Source of the DNA: Coffea arabica
Taxonomy: Eukaryota > Streptophyta > Magnoliopsida > Gentianales > Rubiaceae
Assembly (NCBI RefSeq): GCF_036785885.1
Contig: NC_092310.1
Location: 4,092,001 to 4,156,000 of the forward strand
DNA length: 64,000 bases
Direction: 5' to 3'
A program made the translations under genes and the position numbers. Below, one piece after another: positions 22,237 to 35,112 of this stretch; within the stretch, counting starts at the first letter, position 1; each line of letters starts with the position of its first letter. The notes beneath the pieces are model-generated. The model did no database searches. It was not told where the DNA came from and worked only from the letters and a program-made list of their open reading frames with translations.

Positions 22237-25200
22237 TGTGAGAACCCGAAAATTATATTTATATTGATATTCTCAAAAATTATATATATATTTATATATT
22301 TGTATTGTAATCTAATTGCCTTGAATCTAACGGTTGAATCGTGATTTTTATCCTATTGCCTCATTCAATTTATTGCATGTTGGTTTTCTTGGGGTGATAT
22401 ACCAATTCGTCCAACTAGTGAGGTAGGTGCGATAAATTTTGTGAACTAGAGAGAGATTTGTACAAAAGGGGATATTGTACTGCAAGGTATTTTCGAATCG
22501 TATTTGTTTTGAAATTTTCTACTTTGAATGAATTATATTTCTTAGTAATTGGAAAATGATTTATATATGATTTTATACCTTCTTGTTTCCGTCCAATAAT
22601 TTTGAAAACATTTGCAAGGGTTTAATTGAAGTAGTCAAACTTATTTGGTTGTGCAAACTCTATTTGAGTGGAAATGAAGAGTTAATCTTGGCTAATTACT
22701 TTTAGAATTATTGGATTTTTTACTTTGATCAAGACTAGTTTTAGTCTTCACCTTGGAAGCAAAATGGACTAAGACATTTCATTCCTTTTCTTACCTCTTG
22801 GCCGACCATGGAGTGGAAATATCAGCCATAATCTTCTTCTCTTGGCCGAAAATTTTGACTAAGCAAGAGACTAGGAAAAAAATTAAGGGAAAGCTGCAGG
22901 ATTGTTTTTTTTCTTGTCCTACTCCAATTTCCCAACCGAGAGAGACATATTTCTCCATTGCCTCCATTTTTGACCAAGTAGCATGCAAGTTGACTAGGCC
23001 AAATTTACTTCCTCTTGTTTCTTTTCTTTAGTTCAACCACCGAGAGAAAGAAAAACAAAGACAAACAAGGCTGATCACTTATTTTGTCCTACTTTAGCCG
23101 AGAGAGAGAGTAGAGAGAGTTGAAAGGAAAGATTTGTGTCCTGCTCCAACCTTCCATCCGAGAGAAACTTGAGAGAAAATAAAGAAATTTCTCTTGTTTT
23201 GCTTCCACTTCAGCCAAGAGCAACGAGAGAGAGAAAATTGAAAGGAAGCTTGTGTCTTACTTCCATTTTCAGCTTGCTTGATCAAGTAGAAGGACCAAAA
23301 CTGGAGAGTTAACTTCTAGCTTGTTTTAAAGGTAACATGATTTGAAACTTCAATTTCTTTCACATACTTTAGAGGGCTTTTGATGTATGTTAAATTTAAG
23401 CCAAAAGGTAGGAGTTTAGTGGAAGAAAAATATACTTTTCTAAGTTATAGGTTGCTGGAATTTTAATTTAGTGACATATGCTGATAGTTTTTAATTCCAG
23501 CTTTGTATTTGGAACTCTAATGGGTTTCCTTACTAACAACTCAGGTCATATGTTTCATCTTATGTTAAAAATGATATATGGTGTATTTGCCATGAAAATG
23601 AGTGAGAAATTAGTGGCTTGGATGAAAGAAAGTTTGAAGGAACCTGGTTGGAAAAAATCTGTAGGCTGACCGATTGCATAAAGTTGGATATATCAGTTTT
23701 ACTTTAAAGTTGGAGTGAAGTTTTGCTAAGATTTCATGTTTTATATCATGACAACCGTGTATATAGAAGTTAGTATGTTTATATGGTTGAATAATAGTTA
23801 TATGTTCATTGATTTGGCTGAAAATTTATCTAAGAGAGCTTGAGAAAAATTGGAGGAACTTTGTTCCATCCTTGTCATATCTCATTCCTTTGAGAAGTTT
23901 CTACTAGGAAGTCATGCTCTAAATGTTATATTTCTTATTTAGTATGCTATAGTATGTTGTCTTTGAATTGGGTAGCAAATTGCTAGCTTAAATGTGAGTT
24001 ATTGGCAGCAATAAAGTTGGAATAACTCAAGTGAAAGGTTGAAATTTTGGGTGACAGTCACCCCTGGGCAGTTTTAGTAAATGAATCATAACTTTGTGTA
24101 GAAAAATCGAAATTGAGTACCGTCAACTGCGTTTGAAACTAAACTCATAGACCTTTCCAATGGTATAAAATTGGAAGTGTGGTTCATTTTATATATGCAC
24201 CAGAAAATCAGTAAAGTTGACTGAAAAATCGGTCCTGAACAAGTAAAAATTGGGATGCTGTGGTAACTTGTGACTCAATTTGGATTAACTTATGGACCAA
24301 ATTTCCTTGAGATGTCTACTAAAGATTGTTAGTATTTCAAGTCTAGTTTTAAACGAGATAATTTGTATGAGTTTTTGACATTTATAACTTAAGTTATGAT
24401 TTTTCCAAAGAAAGAATGCTTGCTAGAATTTTAGCTTTGATCGCTAAATTTTCAGGATGATTTTAAGCTCAATTTGTTCAAAACACCCTAGAAGACTTTA
24501 AACTACAAGTATGTGTTGGAAATGAACCAAAACCATGGACCTTAAGTGGTTTAAACTCCATTTATTTCACTGTTTTCATGGCTGAAATTCTCCTTGAGGC
24601 TGACCGAAAGAGAGAGTGACTTTGTTTAGCTTTATTCTTGGTTTTGTGTGGTGAAATCAACTTGTTAATGTCCTAAACACATGATTAAACATTAACATTG
24701 GTATGAGTAGTGAATTGGAGTAGAAAATGAAAGGTTTTGAGAGGTGCAAACTTCACTTTTACATGTTTCATGTCCCAAGCAATAAATTTCCCGTTTTAGT
24801 TAAGGAAAATGAAAATGAGTGTTAAAATGCTAATATCATGTTTACTATATATTTTAGCCATGTCATGTAATTTTTCCAGCTTGCATATGTTCCATTAGTT
24901 TGCTTATGGAAATTTAAGCTTGTGGAGTTGAACTTTTGCTTGACGGCCAGCCTTGGTATGGAGACATGTGAGCTGAATACTTGTCTATTTTTGGTGGCTT
25001 TATGGTCTGAAACTAGTAGCTTGTATAGCCTACCATTTGTGGTCTTGATTTGGATGGTTTGGCCATGAAATTTTGTATTGAATTTGGAGAGGAAATATAG
25101 GATAAAACAGGGGTTATGCTGTCCAAATTTTGGGGCAGCTTGCTACCTTGATTTTGGACTGATTTGGTGATGTACTTGCCTAATATTCTTAATGCACCTT

Positions 25201-27064
25201 TAAGCTTTGCTTATGTATTGCATTTTGGTTGAAATGGAAGGGTTTCATTGGGATTTTCTTTCAAATTGCTGGCTAAAATTGTGCTTGTTTGTCGATGGAG
25301 AGTGCAGCCTATTACATTGTTGTTTTTGTAACCTTTTAGTAATTGGTTTTGGCCAAAACTTGTTCCAAACTTTGGAGGAGCCTTTTGTGCGTGAATTTGA
25401 GTGAAAACTATGAAGATTGGGAGGTGAAAACCTCATGGTTGTACTTGTTTCATGGCTGTGAAAAAATTCTGATTTGGAGGGCAGTATTGCACCTTCCTAC
25501 CTTTTAACCTCAACGTCTTTAGTTTGAAAGTCTTTTGGACACAACCTCGCTGACTTAACTTGAGAAAACCTTGTTTCTTTCATTGGTTCGCCGCTGGAAA
25601 ATTTCCTACCATGAAGCGAATAACAAACTTGTTGGTTATTCATATTTCTTGAGTCCAAAATGCTCTCATACGCTTCAGAACCCTACTTGAGTTTTTGCCC
25701 TAAAATATACTTAAATTTTTCCTTGATTTGCATTCTAAATATGGCTGTGCATGTTGGGTTTTGGAAAAAAAAAATTAACTTGGAGAGGTATACGACTCAT
25801 AGCCAAGTCTAAATTATGAATTCTGTTCACTTGGTTATTCTTAGGGCTTGTTTGATCAATGAGGCAATCCAGGAGGAAACTTTTGACCCTATTTTTGCTT
25901 GAACTAGTGAGTGTTCCAACTGCAAGTTCCATGTTACTTGTTGCACAAATATGACTTGTATATGACTTGTTACTTGAATTGACTTGTTATTACATAGGTG
26001 AGTGTGTACTTTATCATACTCGACCTAACTTGACTGAATTCCTGTTTTACTACTATAAGTGAACTGTTTACAAGTGAACTGAGATTCATGCGCATGAGTT
26101 GAAAGTAACGGCCTGGATCCTAAACCCCATAGGCTAGTTAATTGAGTCGAACCGGCAAGGGTCTGGTCGATTAGATAACGAACCCTGGTCTACTGTTTTA
26201 TCGAGTGGAGTGTTATCTCCTCGACTAATTGGTATACTCGAGTATTACCACCACTGTTTATGTTTGGAGTTTGGGCCCAGTAGGGGGTTGATTGGTGGAT
26301 GGAGGTTGGAGTTAAGTGGTGATCTACTGGACTTGTTATGATTCCATGGTTGACGGAGTGTCAACAGATTCTGAACAAGTTGTCACGAAACCTGTTCCCG
26401 AGAGCAGATTGTATCCTTTTATATGCATGTGTTATCGGCTGTACATGGTTAAATGAGTTATCTGGATGTTATGTTCTTTTATGGAAAATGTGATCATGCT
26501 ATCATGTGAATGCTAAAATGCCTAATTGCTTGTTGTTCTTTTGGAATCTCACTGAACTTTTAGTTCATCCATTCATTTGTTTTTCTTAATAAGGTACGGG
26601 GATGACAAGGACAAGAATAGTGCTAGTTGTAATAGGAAATCTTAATCTTGTATTTGGACGGCACTCTATTATGGTATTAGTTTACAAGTTCTTATCTTTT
26701 GGTTTGTATATTCGGATGATTGGTAGCATGTAGATGTTATATTGAAGAGTTTTAGCGTTATTGATTTGCTATCCAAAGAATAAGGAATTCAAAAGTTGTA
26801 GTTCTTATTTTAAGTAATTGCAATCCTATTTATACTTAGAGAAGTGATTGAACTACTTGCATTTCATTTCGTTTAGTCGTATACATAAGTATAGAGTTTT
26901 TTTGTGAAGTTGGATGGCTTGTAATATCTATTGGGGAGTTTTGCTCTTACTTTGGAGTTAATGTTATCTCCGAAATTAATGTTAGTGAGTGAGTCCTGAC
27001 GAGAATTAGGCAGGCGGTCCGCTAACCTCTGGGGTTCGCCCTTGAGGGAAGTGGGATCGTCACA
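22237..27064 (+). repeat. giant Gypsy-type solo LTR (about 4.8 kb)
   Basis: Starts TGTGAGAACCCGAAAAT and ends CGTCACA, the 5-bp inverted TGTGA/TCACA typical of large plant Gypsy LTRs. The 3' part (about 26570-27064) has the GC-richer GCGGTCCGCTAACC... tail seen in Tekay-like LTRs. The inside is a long low-coding leader with GAGAGA tracts (23096-23240). No second copy, gag or pol is present, so it is a solo LTR. Short frames such as 22753-23031 are shadows. Confidence 0.65.
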
Positions 27065-28055
27065 GTTAACACCTCACAACCTGCATCCGCATCAGTTGTA
27101 GTCACACTACCTTTGGCTAAACCTTTTCCAGACGTCTCCAAAATTAAAGTTTTTGCCAATGAAACTTCAAAAGGTGACAAGAATGTGTGCACTCTCTACT
27201 CGACATTCATGGATGCCCTATGCTCTAACAGAATCACAACCAACTGCAACTATGGATGTCAAGACGCACGAATCCAGACAATAAGCCAATAAGGTATATC
27301 AGCATACTATTTTATAAACACTTTCAAATGAACTGTTTCATGTATACTGTAGTTGCAAGGAAACTAAGACAATTTGGGAAGTCTTGATAACAAAATTTAC
27401 CGTCGAAAACGCCACCAAACAAAAATTCGCCATGGGAAAGTACAGCTAATGGCAGATGACAGAAGACAAAGAAATGAAAGTACAAATCATAGAGTACCAG
27501 ATGCTACTTGAGGATCTCAAAAATGAAAACATAAATTTGCCCGAAAAATTTGCTGCTAGCATTCTAATTAAAAAGTTGCCCAAATCGTGGACTAACTACA
27601 AAAACAATCTGAAGCACAGGCAAAAAAATTACGCCATTGATGAGCTCGTGAAACATATTCTGATTGAAGACCCCAATAGGAAGGAGTTAAGGACTGTCAA
27701 AACAAAGGAGATGACTCTCAAAGCTAATCTAGTTCAAAGTACCAATAAAAGATACGCCAATAAATCTCAAAATTGCAAACCCAATAATCCCAACTTTAAG
27801 AAGAAGAAAGGTATTTGCTATGTTTGTAAAAAATCAGGACACCATACTGCTCAATGTAGGCACAGAAAGAAAGGTGACAAAGCAAATGGCAATCCTCCTA
27901 AGGTTAATTTAGTCGAAGGGGATGATATAATTGCTGCAATCATCTCTCAAATCAACATTGCAACCAATGTGAAAGAATAGGTAGTAGACTATGGGGCTAT
28001 TCGGCACATATGTGCAAATAGAGAAGCATTTTCCTCCTATATTTCAATAGGGGAT
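27065..28055 (+). pseudogene. Copia gag and protease start
   Basis: Continuation of the Copia polyprotein. An N-terminal leader with a stop near 27290 is followed by the UBN2-like gag region (EVLITKFTVENATKQKFAMG, one stop, then 27456-27980) and a CCHC zinc knuckle, C-x2-C-x4-H-x4-C, at 27816-27857 for nucleic-acid binding. A stop at 27978-27980 precedes the protease, whose active site reads Asp-Tyr-Gly-Ala (27987-27998) instead of Asp-Ser/Thr-Gly-Ala. Several stops and the altered active site show decay. The protease is then split by the solo LTR at 28056. Confidence 0.88.
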
Positions 28056-29041
28056 TGTAAGGCCTGGTGCAACCCAATGAGTACAAACAATTTCACAATG
28101 ATGCACAAAGATATATCAAATTTAAGCACAATAAAGAAAACTTAATTAAAGAGAAAAGATAAGAAATGCAAACCAAATATCAATCCAATAGCCTCTTCAA
28201 TAGATGGCGATGCTAACCAAGATGTACAAGTGAAGGCTCACTCCTTCCTCACCCCAAACACACTTTGGTTGAGCCAAGGAGTTTTACAACTATACTAGTT
28301 GACCCTCAACAACCTACACTTGAAAGATCACTCACCCAAATAAAAACTATTTTACACAAATGAGGCAACCTTCACCAAGGTTTTACCACTCCAAGTGATA
28401 GGTTCACCTTCACCAAGGTTTTACTCCTCCTAGAGAGTAATCTTCACTTGAGCAATCTCACAACCCAACTTTCCTAACCCCTTATACAACCAACAAAGAA
28501 TCTTTCTACTAAAAAATCTCACTTGTAAGCTTGTATTTTGTGTTGGCAAAAGTCTGGTGTCTTCTTGTGCTTTGGGGTATTTATAGAAGGTGAGAAATGA
28601 CTTCAAAAGGCTCTGCAACGGTCAAATATTAAATGCTGTCGAAACTAGCCGTTGGCCTGTCGGACGTCCGAACCACCTGTCGAACGTCCGAACCCTGCGT
28701 CCAAACCACCTGTCGGACGTCCGAACCCTGCGTCCGAACGTTGACAGAGAGTCATCAAATCTTTGCGAAATTTCTCGGACGTCCGATGCGATCGATGTGC
28801 CTCCGAGGCGTGCGTCCGATCCTTCCGGACGTCCGATGCTTCCTCACGAGCGTCCGACAGAGTTTCCTTCTTGATGTTCTTCATCCTTTCGGACGTCCGA
28901 TAGCGTCCGACATGAGTGCCCTGTTTTTTCTTCTTCTTTTATGCCACAAGAATCTGTTCTACTCACATAAAAACATTAGCCCAAATCTATATTTTGGTTT
29001 GTTAATCATCAAAACCAAGGATTGATCGACCAAGATCAACA
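28056..29041 (+). repeat. solo LTR with TCGGACGTCCGA array
   Basis: 986 bp starting TGTAAGGCC and ending GATCAACA, flanked by the exact 5-bp duplication GGGAT (28051-28055 and 29042-29046) inside the Copia protease. TG...CA ends, the duplication and the absence of internal domains make a solo LTR. 28655-28910 contains many copies of the palindrome TCGGACGTCCGA or its half CGTCCGA. A TATTTATAG at 28571 may be the LTR TATA box. Confidence 0.88.
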
Positions 29042-30898
29042 GGGATGATGAAGAGGTGATCTACCTTGGAGACTCACGAATTGTTAAACTTCTGGGTAAG
29101 GGCAAAGTTCTCTTGAAACTCACTTCAGGAAAAACTTGAGCCCTCAATGATGTGTTGCATGTGTCGAATATTCGGGCAAATCTAGTTTCTGTAGCATTGC
29201 TAGGAAAAGTTGGGGTGAAAGTGTCATTTGAATCTGACAAGATTGTAATGACAAAAAATAATGTATTTGTGAGTAAAGGCTACTGTAATCAGGGACTCTT
29301 TGTACTCAACGTTTCAAATGTGATCAATGAAAATGCATCATCTTCTACTAATATTGTTGATTCAATTTCTTTATGGCATGCTAGATTAGGAAATGCTAAT
29401 GTTAGTTACATAAAGAAAATGCAATCACTTGGGTTACTTTCTAGTATTAATAGTAATGACACGAAAAATATGAAATATGTGCAGAAACTACAATAACCAA
29501 GAAAAATTGTATAATTGTTCAAAGAGAAATTGAATTATTAAATCTAAATCACACAAATTTAGGTGATTTTAAACAAACTATAACTAGAGGAGGAAAAAAA
29601 ATATTATGTTACTTTTATAGATGATTATTTTAGATGTACTAAACTTTATTTACTTAAAAATAAAGATGATACTCATAATGCCTTTTTATCTTATAAGACT
29701 GAGGTAGAAAATCAACTTAATAAGAAGATAAAAAGAATTAGATCAGATAGAGGAGGTGAATATTTAGCTTTAGATAAGTTTTGTGACTCACCAGAATCTA
29801 GTGGAGTTGCAGAAGAAAAAATAGGACACTAAAAGAAATGACAAACTCTATGTTAGTTAGTTCTCATGCTTTAGATAATTTATGGGGAGAACCTATATTA
29901 TCTGCATGTCATCTACAAAATAGAATTCCACATAAAAAGATTGGCGAAATACCTTATGAATTATAGAAAAATTATAAACCAAATTTAAAATATTTAAAAG
30001 TATAGGGGTGTCATGCTAAAGTGTCATTACCTGAACTTAAGAAAAGAAAATTAGATTCTAAAACTTTGATTGTATGTTTATTGGATATGCTGAACATAGT
30101 GTTGCATATATGTTTCTTATTTTAAAAAGTAATGTACTTGATTGTAATACAATTATTGAGACAAAGAATGTTGAATTTTTTGAACATATTTTTCCACTGT
30201 CCAATAAAATTTCTCATGCACCTGTTGAGAGAAATAAAGAAATAACCTCTCATGAGGAATTGAGAAGGAGTAAAAGGCAGAGAAAAGAATTTTCCTGTGG
30301 AAATGATTTTCAAACCTTTCTTGTTGTCAATGATCCTTTAACTTTTTCTGATGCAATTTCGTCTTCTGATTGCAAGTTTTGGAAAGAAGCAATTAAATTT
30401 TCTATTTTGAAAAATAAAATGTGGACATTGGTAGATTTATCCCCTGGTACACAACCTATTGATTGCAAATGAATTTTTTAAAAAAATATATAATTTTGAT
30501 GGTTCTATAGAAAAATACAAAGGTCGTTTAGTAGCAAAAGGGTTTTTTCAGAAATAAAATATTGACTATTTTGACACATTTGCACTAGTAACAAGAATTT
30601 CTCTTATTCGTGTTTTATTTGCCTTAGTTTCTATCCACAAACTTGTTGTTCATCAAATGGATGTTAAAACAGCTTTTTTAAATAGTGATTTAGAAGGAAA
30701 AATTTATATGTTTCAACCTGAAGGATGTGTTGTATCTGGACAAGAAAATAAAGTGTATAAATTAATTAAATCTCTTTATGACCTAAAACATGATTCTAAA
30801 TAGTTGCATAAGAAATTTGATCAAGTATTGATAAAAGATGAATTTTCGTATGTAGAAGTGAATAAATGTATACATACTAAAATTGTGAATAATCAATA
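29042..30898 (+). pseudogene. Copia protease tail, integrase and RT start
   Basis: Protease tail, then the GAG-pre-integrase motif LWHARLGNANVSYIKKMQS (about 29374-29432), the integrase core with RSDRGGEY (about 29738-29763), and the start of reverse transcriptase (QMDVKTAFLNSDLEGKIY, about 30655-30710). At least ten stops or frame shifts interrupt the frame. The open pieces 29152-29496 and 30074-30472 are fragments of this region. It is cut in the reverse transcriptase by the LINE at 30899. Confidence 0.88.
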
Positions 30899-33800
30899 AG
30901 TCCGCGTTGAGTACCTGGAATAGGGAGATCTTTGGTAGCATAACGGACAGAGTCAAAGAACTTGATGAGGTAGTTCGATTGCTAGAATTGGCACTGGAAG
31001 AGGATCAATTAGAAGGTAATCAAATTAAGTTGAACCAAGCTCAGGCAAAGTTGACACGGGAACTATGTAGGGTGGCTGATTTTTGAAAGCAAAAGGCCAA
31101 GCTCAGGTGGTTACAAGAGGGAGATGCAAACACTAAGTTTTTTCACGCTGCGGTGAGGCAACAAAAGGCAAGATTATTTATTCATCGGATAAAAAAGCAG
31201 GATGGGAGCTGGGAGGAAGGCTTTAGTCAAATAAAAGTGATGGCGGAACGATTCTTCTCAGCAATGTTTTTGGAACTAGAGGATGCGAATCCTTCTTTTG
31301 AACCCAAATTGTTAAAGCTCATCCCTAGATTGATAAGGGAACAGGATAATAAGATGCTACAACAGGTCCCGAATGGGGAAGAGGTAAAGAATATTGTTTT
31401 TTCTATAGATGGGAATTCTACGCCTGGACCGGATGGTTTTACGAGCAGATTTTTTAAGGTGGCTTGGGAAATAGTGGAGGAGGATGTGGTTTTGGTGGTT
31501 CAAGACTTCTTCGTTGGGGCAAGTTTGCCAGTAGGATATACGTCAGCTCAACTTGCGCTTATTCCCAAGATTATGAATTCATCTTCTTTTTCAGATTTCA
31601 GACATATTAGCTTGTACAAGTTTGTCAACAAGATCATCTCCAAATTACTGGCATCTCGATTGGAAGGGATATTAGTTAAGATTATCTCTTCCCAACAAAG
31701 TGCTTTTGTTAAGGGCAGATTGATAGCTGATAATGCCTTGTTGGCTCAGGAGATGATTTTCGCAATTAATAAGAAGGTTTGTGGGCCTAATGTGGCTTTA
31801 AAACTAGATATGGTTAAGGCATACGACAAAGTCACTTGAGTCTTCTTGACTTCAGTTTTATGTGTGTTTGGCTTCGGAGAAATATTTATTGACATGGTTT
31901 GGCGTTTAGTCTCCAATTGTCATTTCTCTGTCCTTGTTAATGGTCAACCTTGTGATTTTTTTAAATCCTCCCGTGGTTTGAGATAAATGGATCTCCTCTC
32001 TCCGGCATTGTTCATTATTGCTACAGAAGTACTGTCGCAGGGTTTAAATGCGCTACTTGATGAGCCACATTTTACCCCATTTTTGGTTGATAAGAAGACT
32101 GGTCCAATTACTCATCTTGCATATGCAGATGATATTATTATTTTTTCTTGAGGTGATACGCAATCTCTTCAATGCGTGATGAATGTCCTTCAAGAGTATC
32201 AGGGCTACTCAGGCCAACTAGTTAATAAAAGTAAAACCTGTTTTCTTACCTCTGCTAGCTAGGATAATGGGGTTCTCATTTAAGGATTTTCCCATTAAAT
32301 ATTTGGGATGCCCATTATTTTTGGGTAGGAAAGTTAGTTCTCTATTTTCAGGTTTGATTTACGCAATTGCGTGTAGGATAAGGGACTAGTCATCTAAGTG
32401 GCTTTCTTTTGGAGAGTGTTTGGTTCTAATTAAATCAGTCCTTCTATCAATGCCGGTTTATCTCCTTTCAGTTCTGGACCTTCCAAAATGAGTGATTAAT
32501 CATATTCATAAGATACTTGGGAATTTCTTATGGGGTCTGTGGAGGGTAAGGAGAGGCAACACTAGATTTCGTGGTTGTGATTATGTCAGCAACAGGAGGA
32601 AGGAGGATTGGCATTGAGGTCACTCCATACTACGGTTTAGGTTTTCTCTTAAAGTTGTGGTGGAGATTTCGACAAGGAGGATCCTTATGGTCGGACTTCA
32701 TGATGGTGCGTTATTGCAAAGGTGCTCACTCAAATCAGGTGCAAGCGTCTCCTAGTGCATCGGCTATTTGGAAGAGAATGCTCCAAGTAAGAACTTTAGT
32801 AGAGTTTAATGCAGTTTGGGATTTGGCAGTAGGGCAGATATCCTTTTGGTGGGATAATTGGCTGGGGAATGGCCCTCTTGCATGTTATTTCCCTCATCTT
32901 GCATGGTATTTCCCTCATCTTGCTGAAGTTGAAGCAATGGCGTTGTATTGGTTGGATGATGGTTGGGATTTTGGGACGTTACGTACGATGATCCCAAATG
33001 ATATTTTGAAGAGAATGAATTCGCAATTTTATTGTTGAAAGGATGGCTCCCAAGATGTTATGCTTTGGTCTGAAACACAATCAGGGAACTTTAGACTGAG
33101 TTCCGTTGTTAAGCTTCTCAGTTCTCACTCCAGCTTCTGTGATGTCTTGGGTTTTCAAGCAGGTATGGGTGAAAGGTTTACCGTTAAAGTTTTCATGTTT
33201 GGTATGGCGTTTATTACAGTTTAATCTTCCGACATCGAATGTAGTGACTAGGTTTAATATACACGGCCCTTCGCGTTGCTACTGTTGCCGTGACCATAAA
33301 TTGGAAATGTTGCAGCATATTTTCGCTCTTGGGGAAACCCCCATAATGATTTGGAAGATTTTTGAAATGCCATTTGGGTTCTCCTCCATAGGAAAGTTGG
33401 TACATGACTGGTGTATGTGTTGGTGGCTCGACACTTCGACACATTGGATGTTGAGGTGGATATTTCAAGTGGTGCCGGTGGTATTCTTGTGGCATCTGTG
33501 GCATGCGAGATGTGTGTTTGTGTATGAGGAGTAGACTCTGTCGGTTGGAGTTCTTTCAAAGAGAATTTTGGATGACTTACAAGATTTAATTATTTCTCAG
33601 TTTCCAAGTCTTCAAACAGAGTCTATTGGAGAAAGTTGGAAGGAGGTGGTTCACAATGTTAGTAAGGTCACTCTGCCTATACATGCACGGTATGTTCGCT
33701 GGACTCGACCACCGGTGGGAGGTTATAAACTTAATTTTGATGGCGCACTTAAGGACCAGTTTAGAGCAGGAAGAGGAGGAATGCTAAGAGATTCTAATGT

Positions 33801-34316
33801 TTGTATGATCTTCGCTTTTACTGAGTCTTATAGGAGAGTGACTTCATTGCAAGTTGAAGCTAGGGCATTGTGTACGGGGCTTGAAGTGTGTGGGTTATTG
33901 GGTTATGCTCTAACCATAGTTGAAGGGGATTCTAAAATCCTTATTGAGGTGATCCTGGGGTACGGTAGTGTCCCGGCTGCGGTGCTCCCGATAATCCGAC
34001 GTATTCGACAGGCATCTGTTGTCGGGCCCTCGTATCAGCATATCTACTGTGAAGGAAATGCAGTTGCAGATGCGTTGGTATTCTTTGGTTGTAACTCTAA
34101 TAGGTTCTGTCTCTTCCTCTTCTTTCAGTCCTTGCCAAGGGCTCTCAGAGGCCTCTGTAATGTTGATCGGCTACGGTCCGGAAGCTTTAGATTTTTCAGA
34201 CGGCCGTTGATGACAAGTCGCTAGGTGGGGGTAATGTTGTGTCCCGCTTTGTATCTGTATTGTTGGCTTTTTTTCAATAAATGGCTAACCATGCCCGTCT
34301 TTAAAAAAAAAGAGAA
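30899..34316 (+). mobile_element. L1-type LINE inserted in the Copia RT
   Basis: 3.4-kb plus-strand LINE flanked by the exact 11-bp duplication AATAATCAATA (30888-30898 and 34317-34327), with an A-rich tail. Order: end of the endonuclease-RT linker (LRWLQEGDANTKFFHAAV, about 31100), reverse transcriptase (31153-31839 open, STPGPDGF motif; YADD catalytic motif at 32122-32133), zf-RVT region (33106-33534) and RNase H (33568-34224; NFDGALKDQFRAGRGG, EARALCTGL, VEGDSK). Stops at about 31083, 31837, 31981 and 32149 and later frame shifts inactivate it. ORF1 and endonuclease are missing, so it is 5'-truncated. Confidence 0.95.
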
Positions 34317-34327
34317 AATAATCAATA

Positions 34328-35112
34328 TATGATAATTAGCCTATATATGGATGACATGCTTATATTTGGTACAAGTATAGATATTGTTAATAGCACTAAA
34401 TATTTCTTATCTTTTAATTTTGATGTGAAAGATTTGTATGAAACTAAAATGATATTGTGTGTTAAAATCATAAGGAGAGATGATGGTATAATGTTGTCAC
34501 AATAACATTATACAGAAAAATTTCTTAGAAAGTTTGAAAATTATGATGTGACACCTGTAAGTACTTCTTATGATGCTAACACTCAATTAAAGAAAAATAA
34601 TTGTGACCCAATTGCTCAATCTAAATATGCTCAGATTATTGGGAGTCAATGCATTTGATAAATTTCACAAGACCTAACATAGCTTATGTTGTGTATAGAC
34701 TAAGTAGATATACTCACAAAATATTTGAGAGGTACCATGAATTATGGTATTTTATATTATAGATTTCTCACTGTATTGGAAGGTACAGTGATGCTAATTG
34801 GATTTCGGATTCAAATGAGACAAAATCCACTAGTAGTTATGTATTCACCCTTGGTGGTGGTGCAGTAGTATGGAAGTCAACTAGACAGACAATCATTGCT
34901 AGGTCAACTATAGAATCAGAGTTTATAGCTCTGGAGTTGACTAATTCTAAGGCTGATTGGTTAAGAAATTTCTTAGCCAATATTCCTCCGACTAAGGATC
35001 TGTTGCCTCCTGTATCCATACACTGTGATTGTCAAACAGCAATTGCTATTGTTAAAAATAAATTATGTAATTGTAAAAGTCAACACATGAAATAAAGACA
35101 TGATGTCGTAGA
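34328..35112 (+). pseudogene. Copia RT end and RNase H
   Basis: Resumes the Copia reverse transcriptase directly after the LINE duplication, with the YMDD-type catalytic motif at 34344-34355. RNase H follows ([20 protein letters not shown], then [11 protein letters not shown], about 34792-34935). Stops at 34503, 34658 and others. Broken near its end by the hAT element at 35113. Confidence 0.88.

Larger units (their letters stand above)
21773..27064. mobile_element. TRIM plus giant LTR composite, TSD GTTAA
   Basis: The whole block is flanked by GTTAA (21768-21772 and 27065-27069) and sits inside the Copia start codon region. It begins TGTAACGATCCC and ends GGGATCGTCACA, an inverted pair with one mismatch. 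Inside are a TRIM (21773 to about 22234) and a Gypsy-type LTR (22237-27064). Neither alone has a matching 5-bp duplication; only the outer pair matches. See the finding for alternatives. Confidence 0.75.

Noticed and set aside
28590..29025. Overlapping plus and minus frames of 79-130 codons
   Set aside because: They arise from the TCGGACGTCCGA palindrome array in the solo LTR, which is open on both strands.
31153..34224. Separate host genes with reverse transcriptase or RNase H domains
   Set aside because: All pieces fall in one LINE bounded by an 11-bp duplication and an A-tail.
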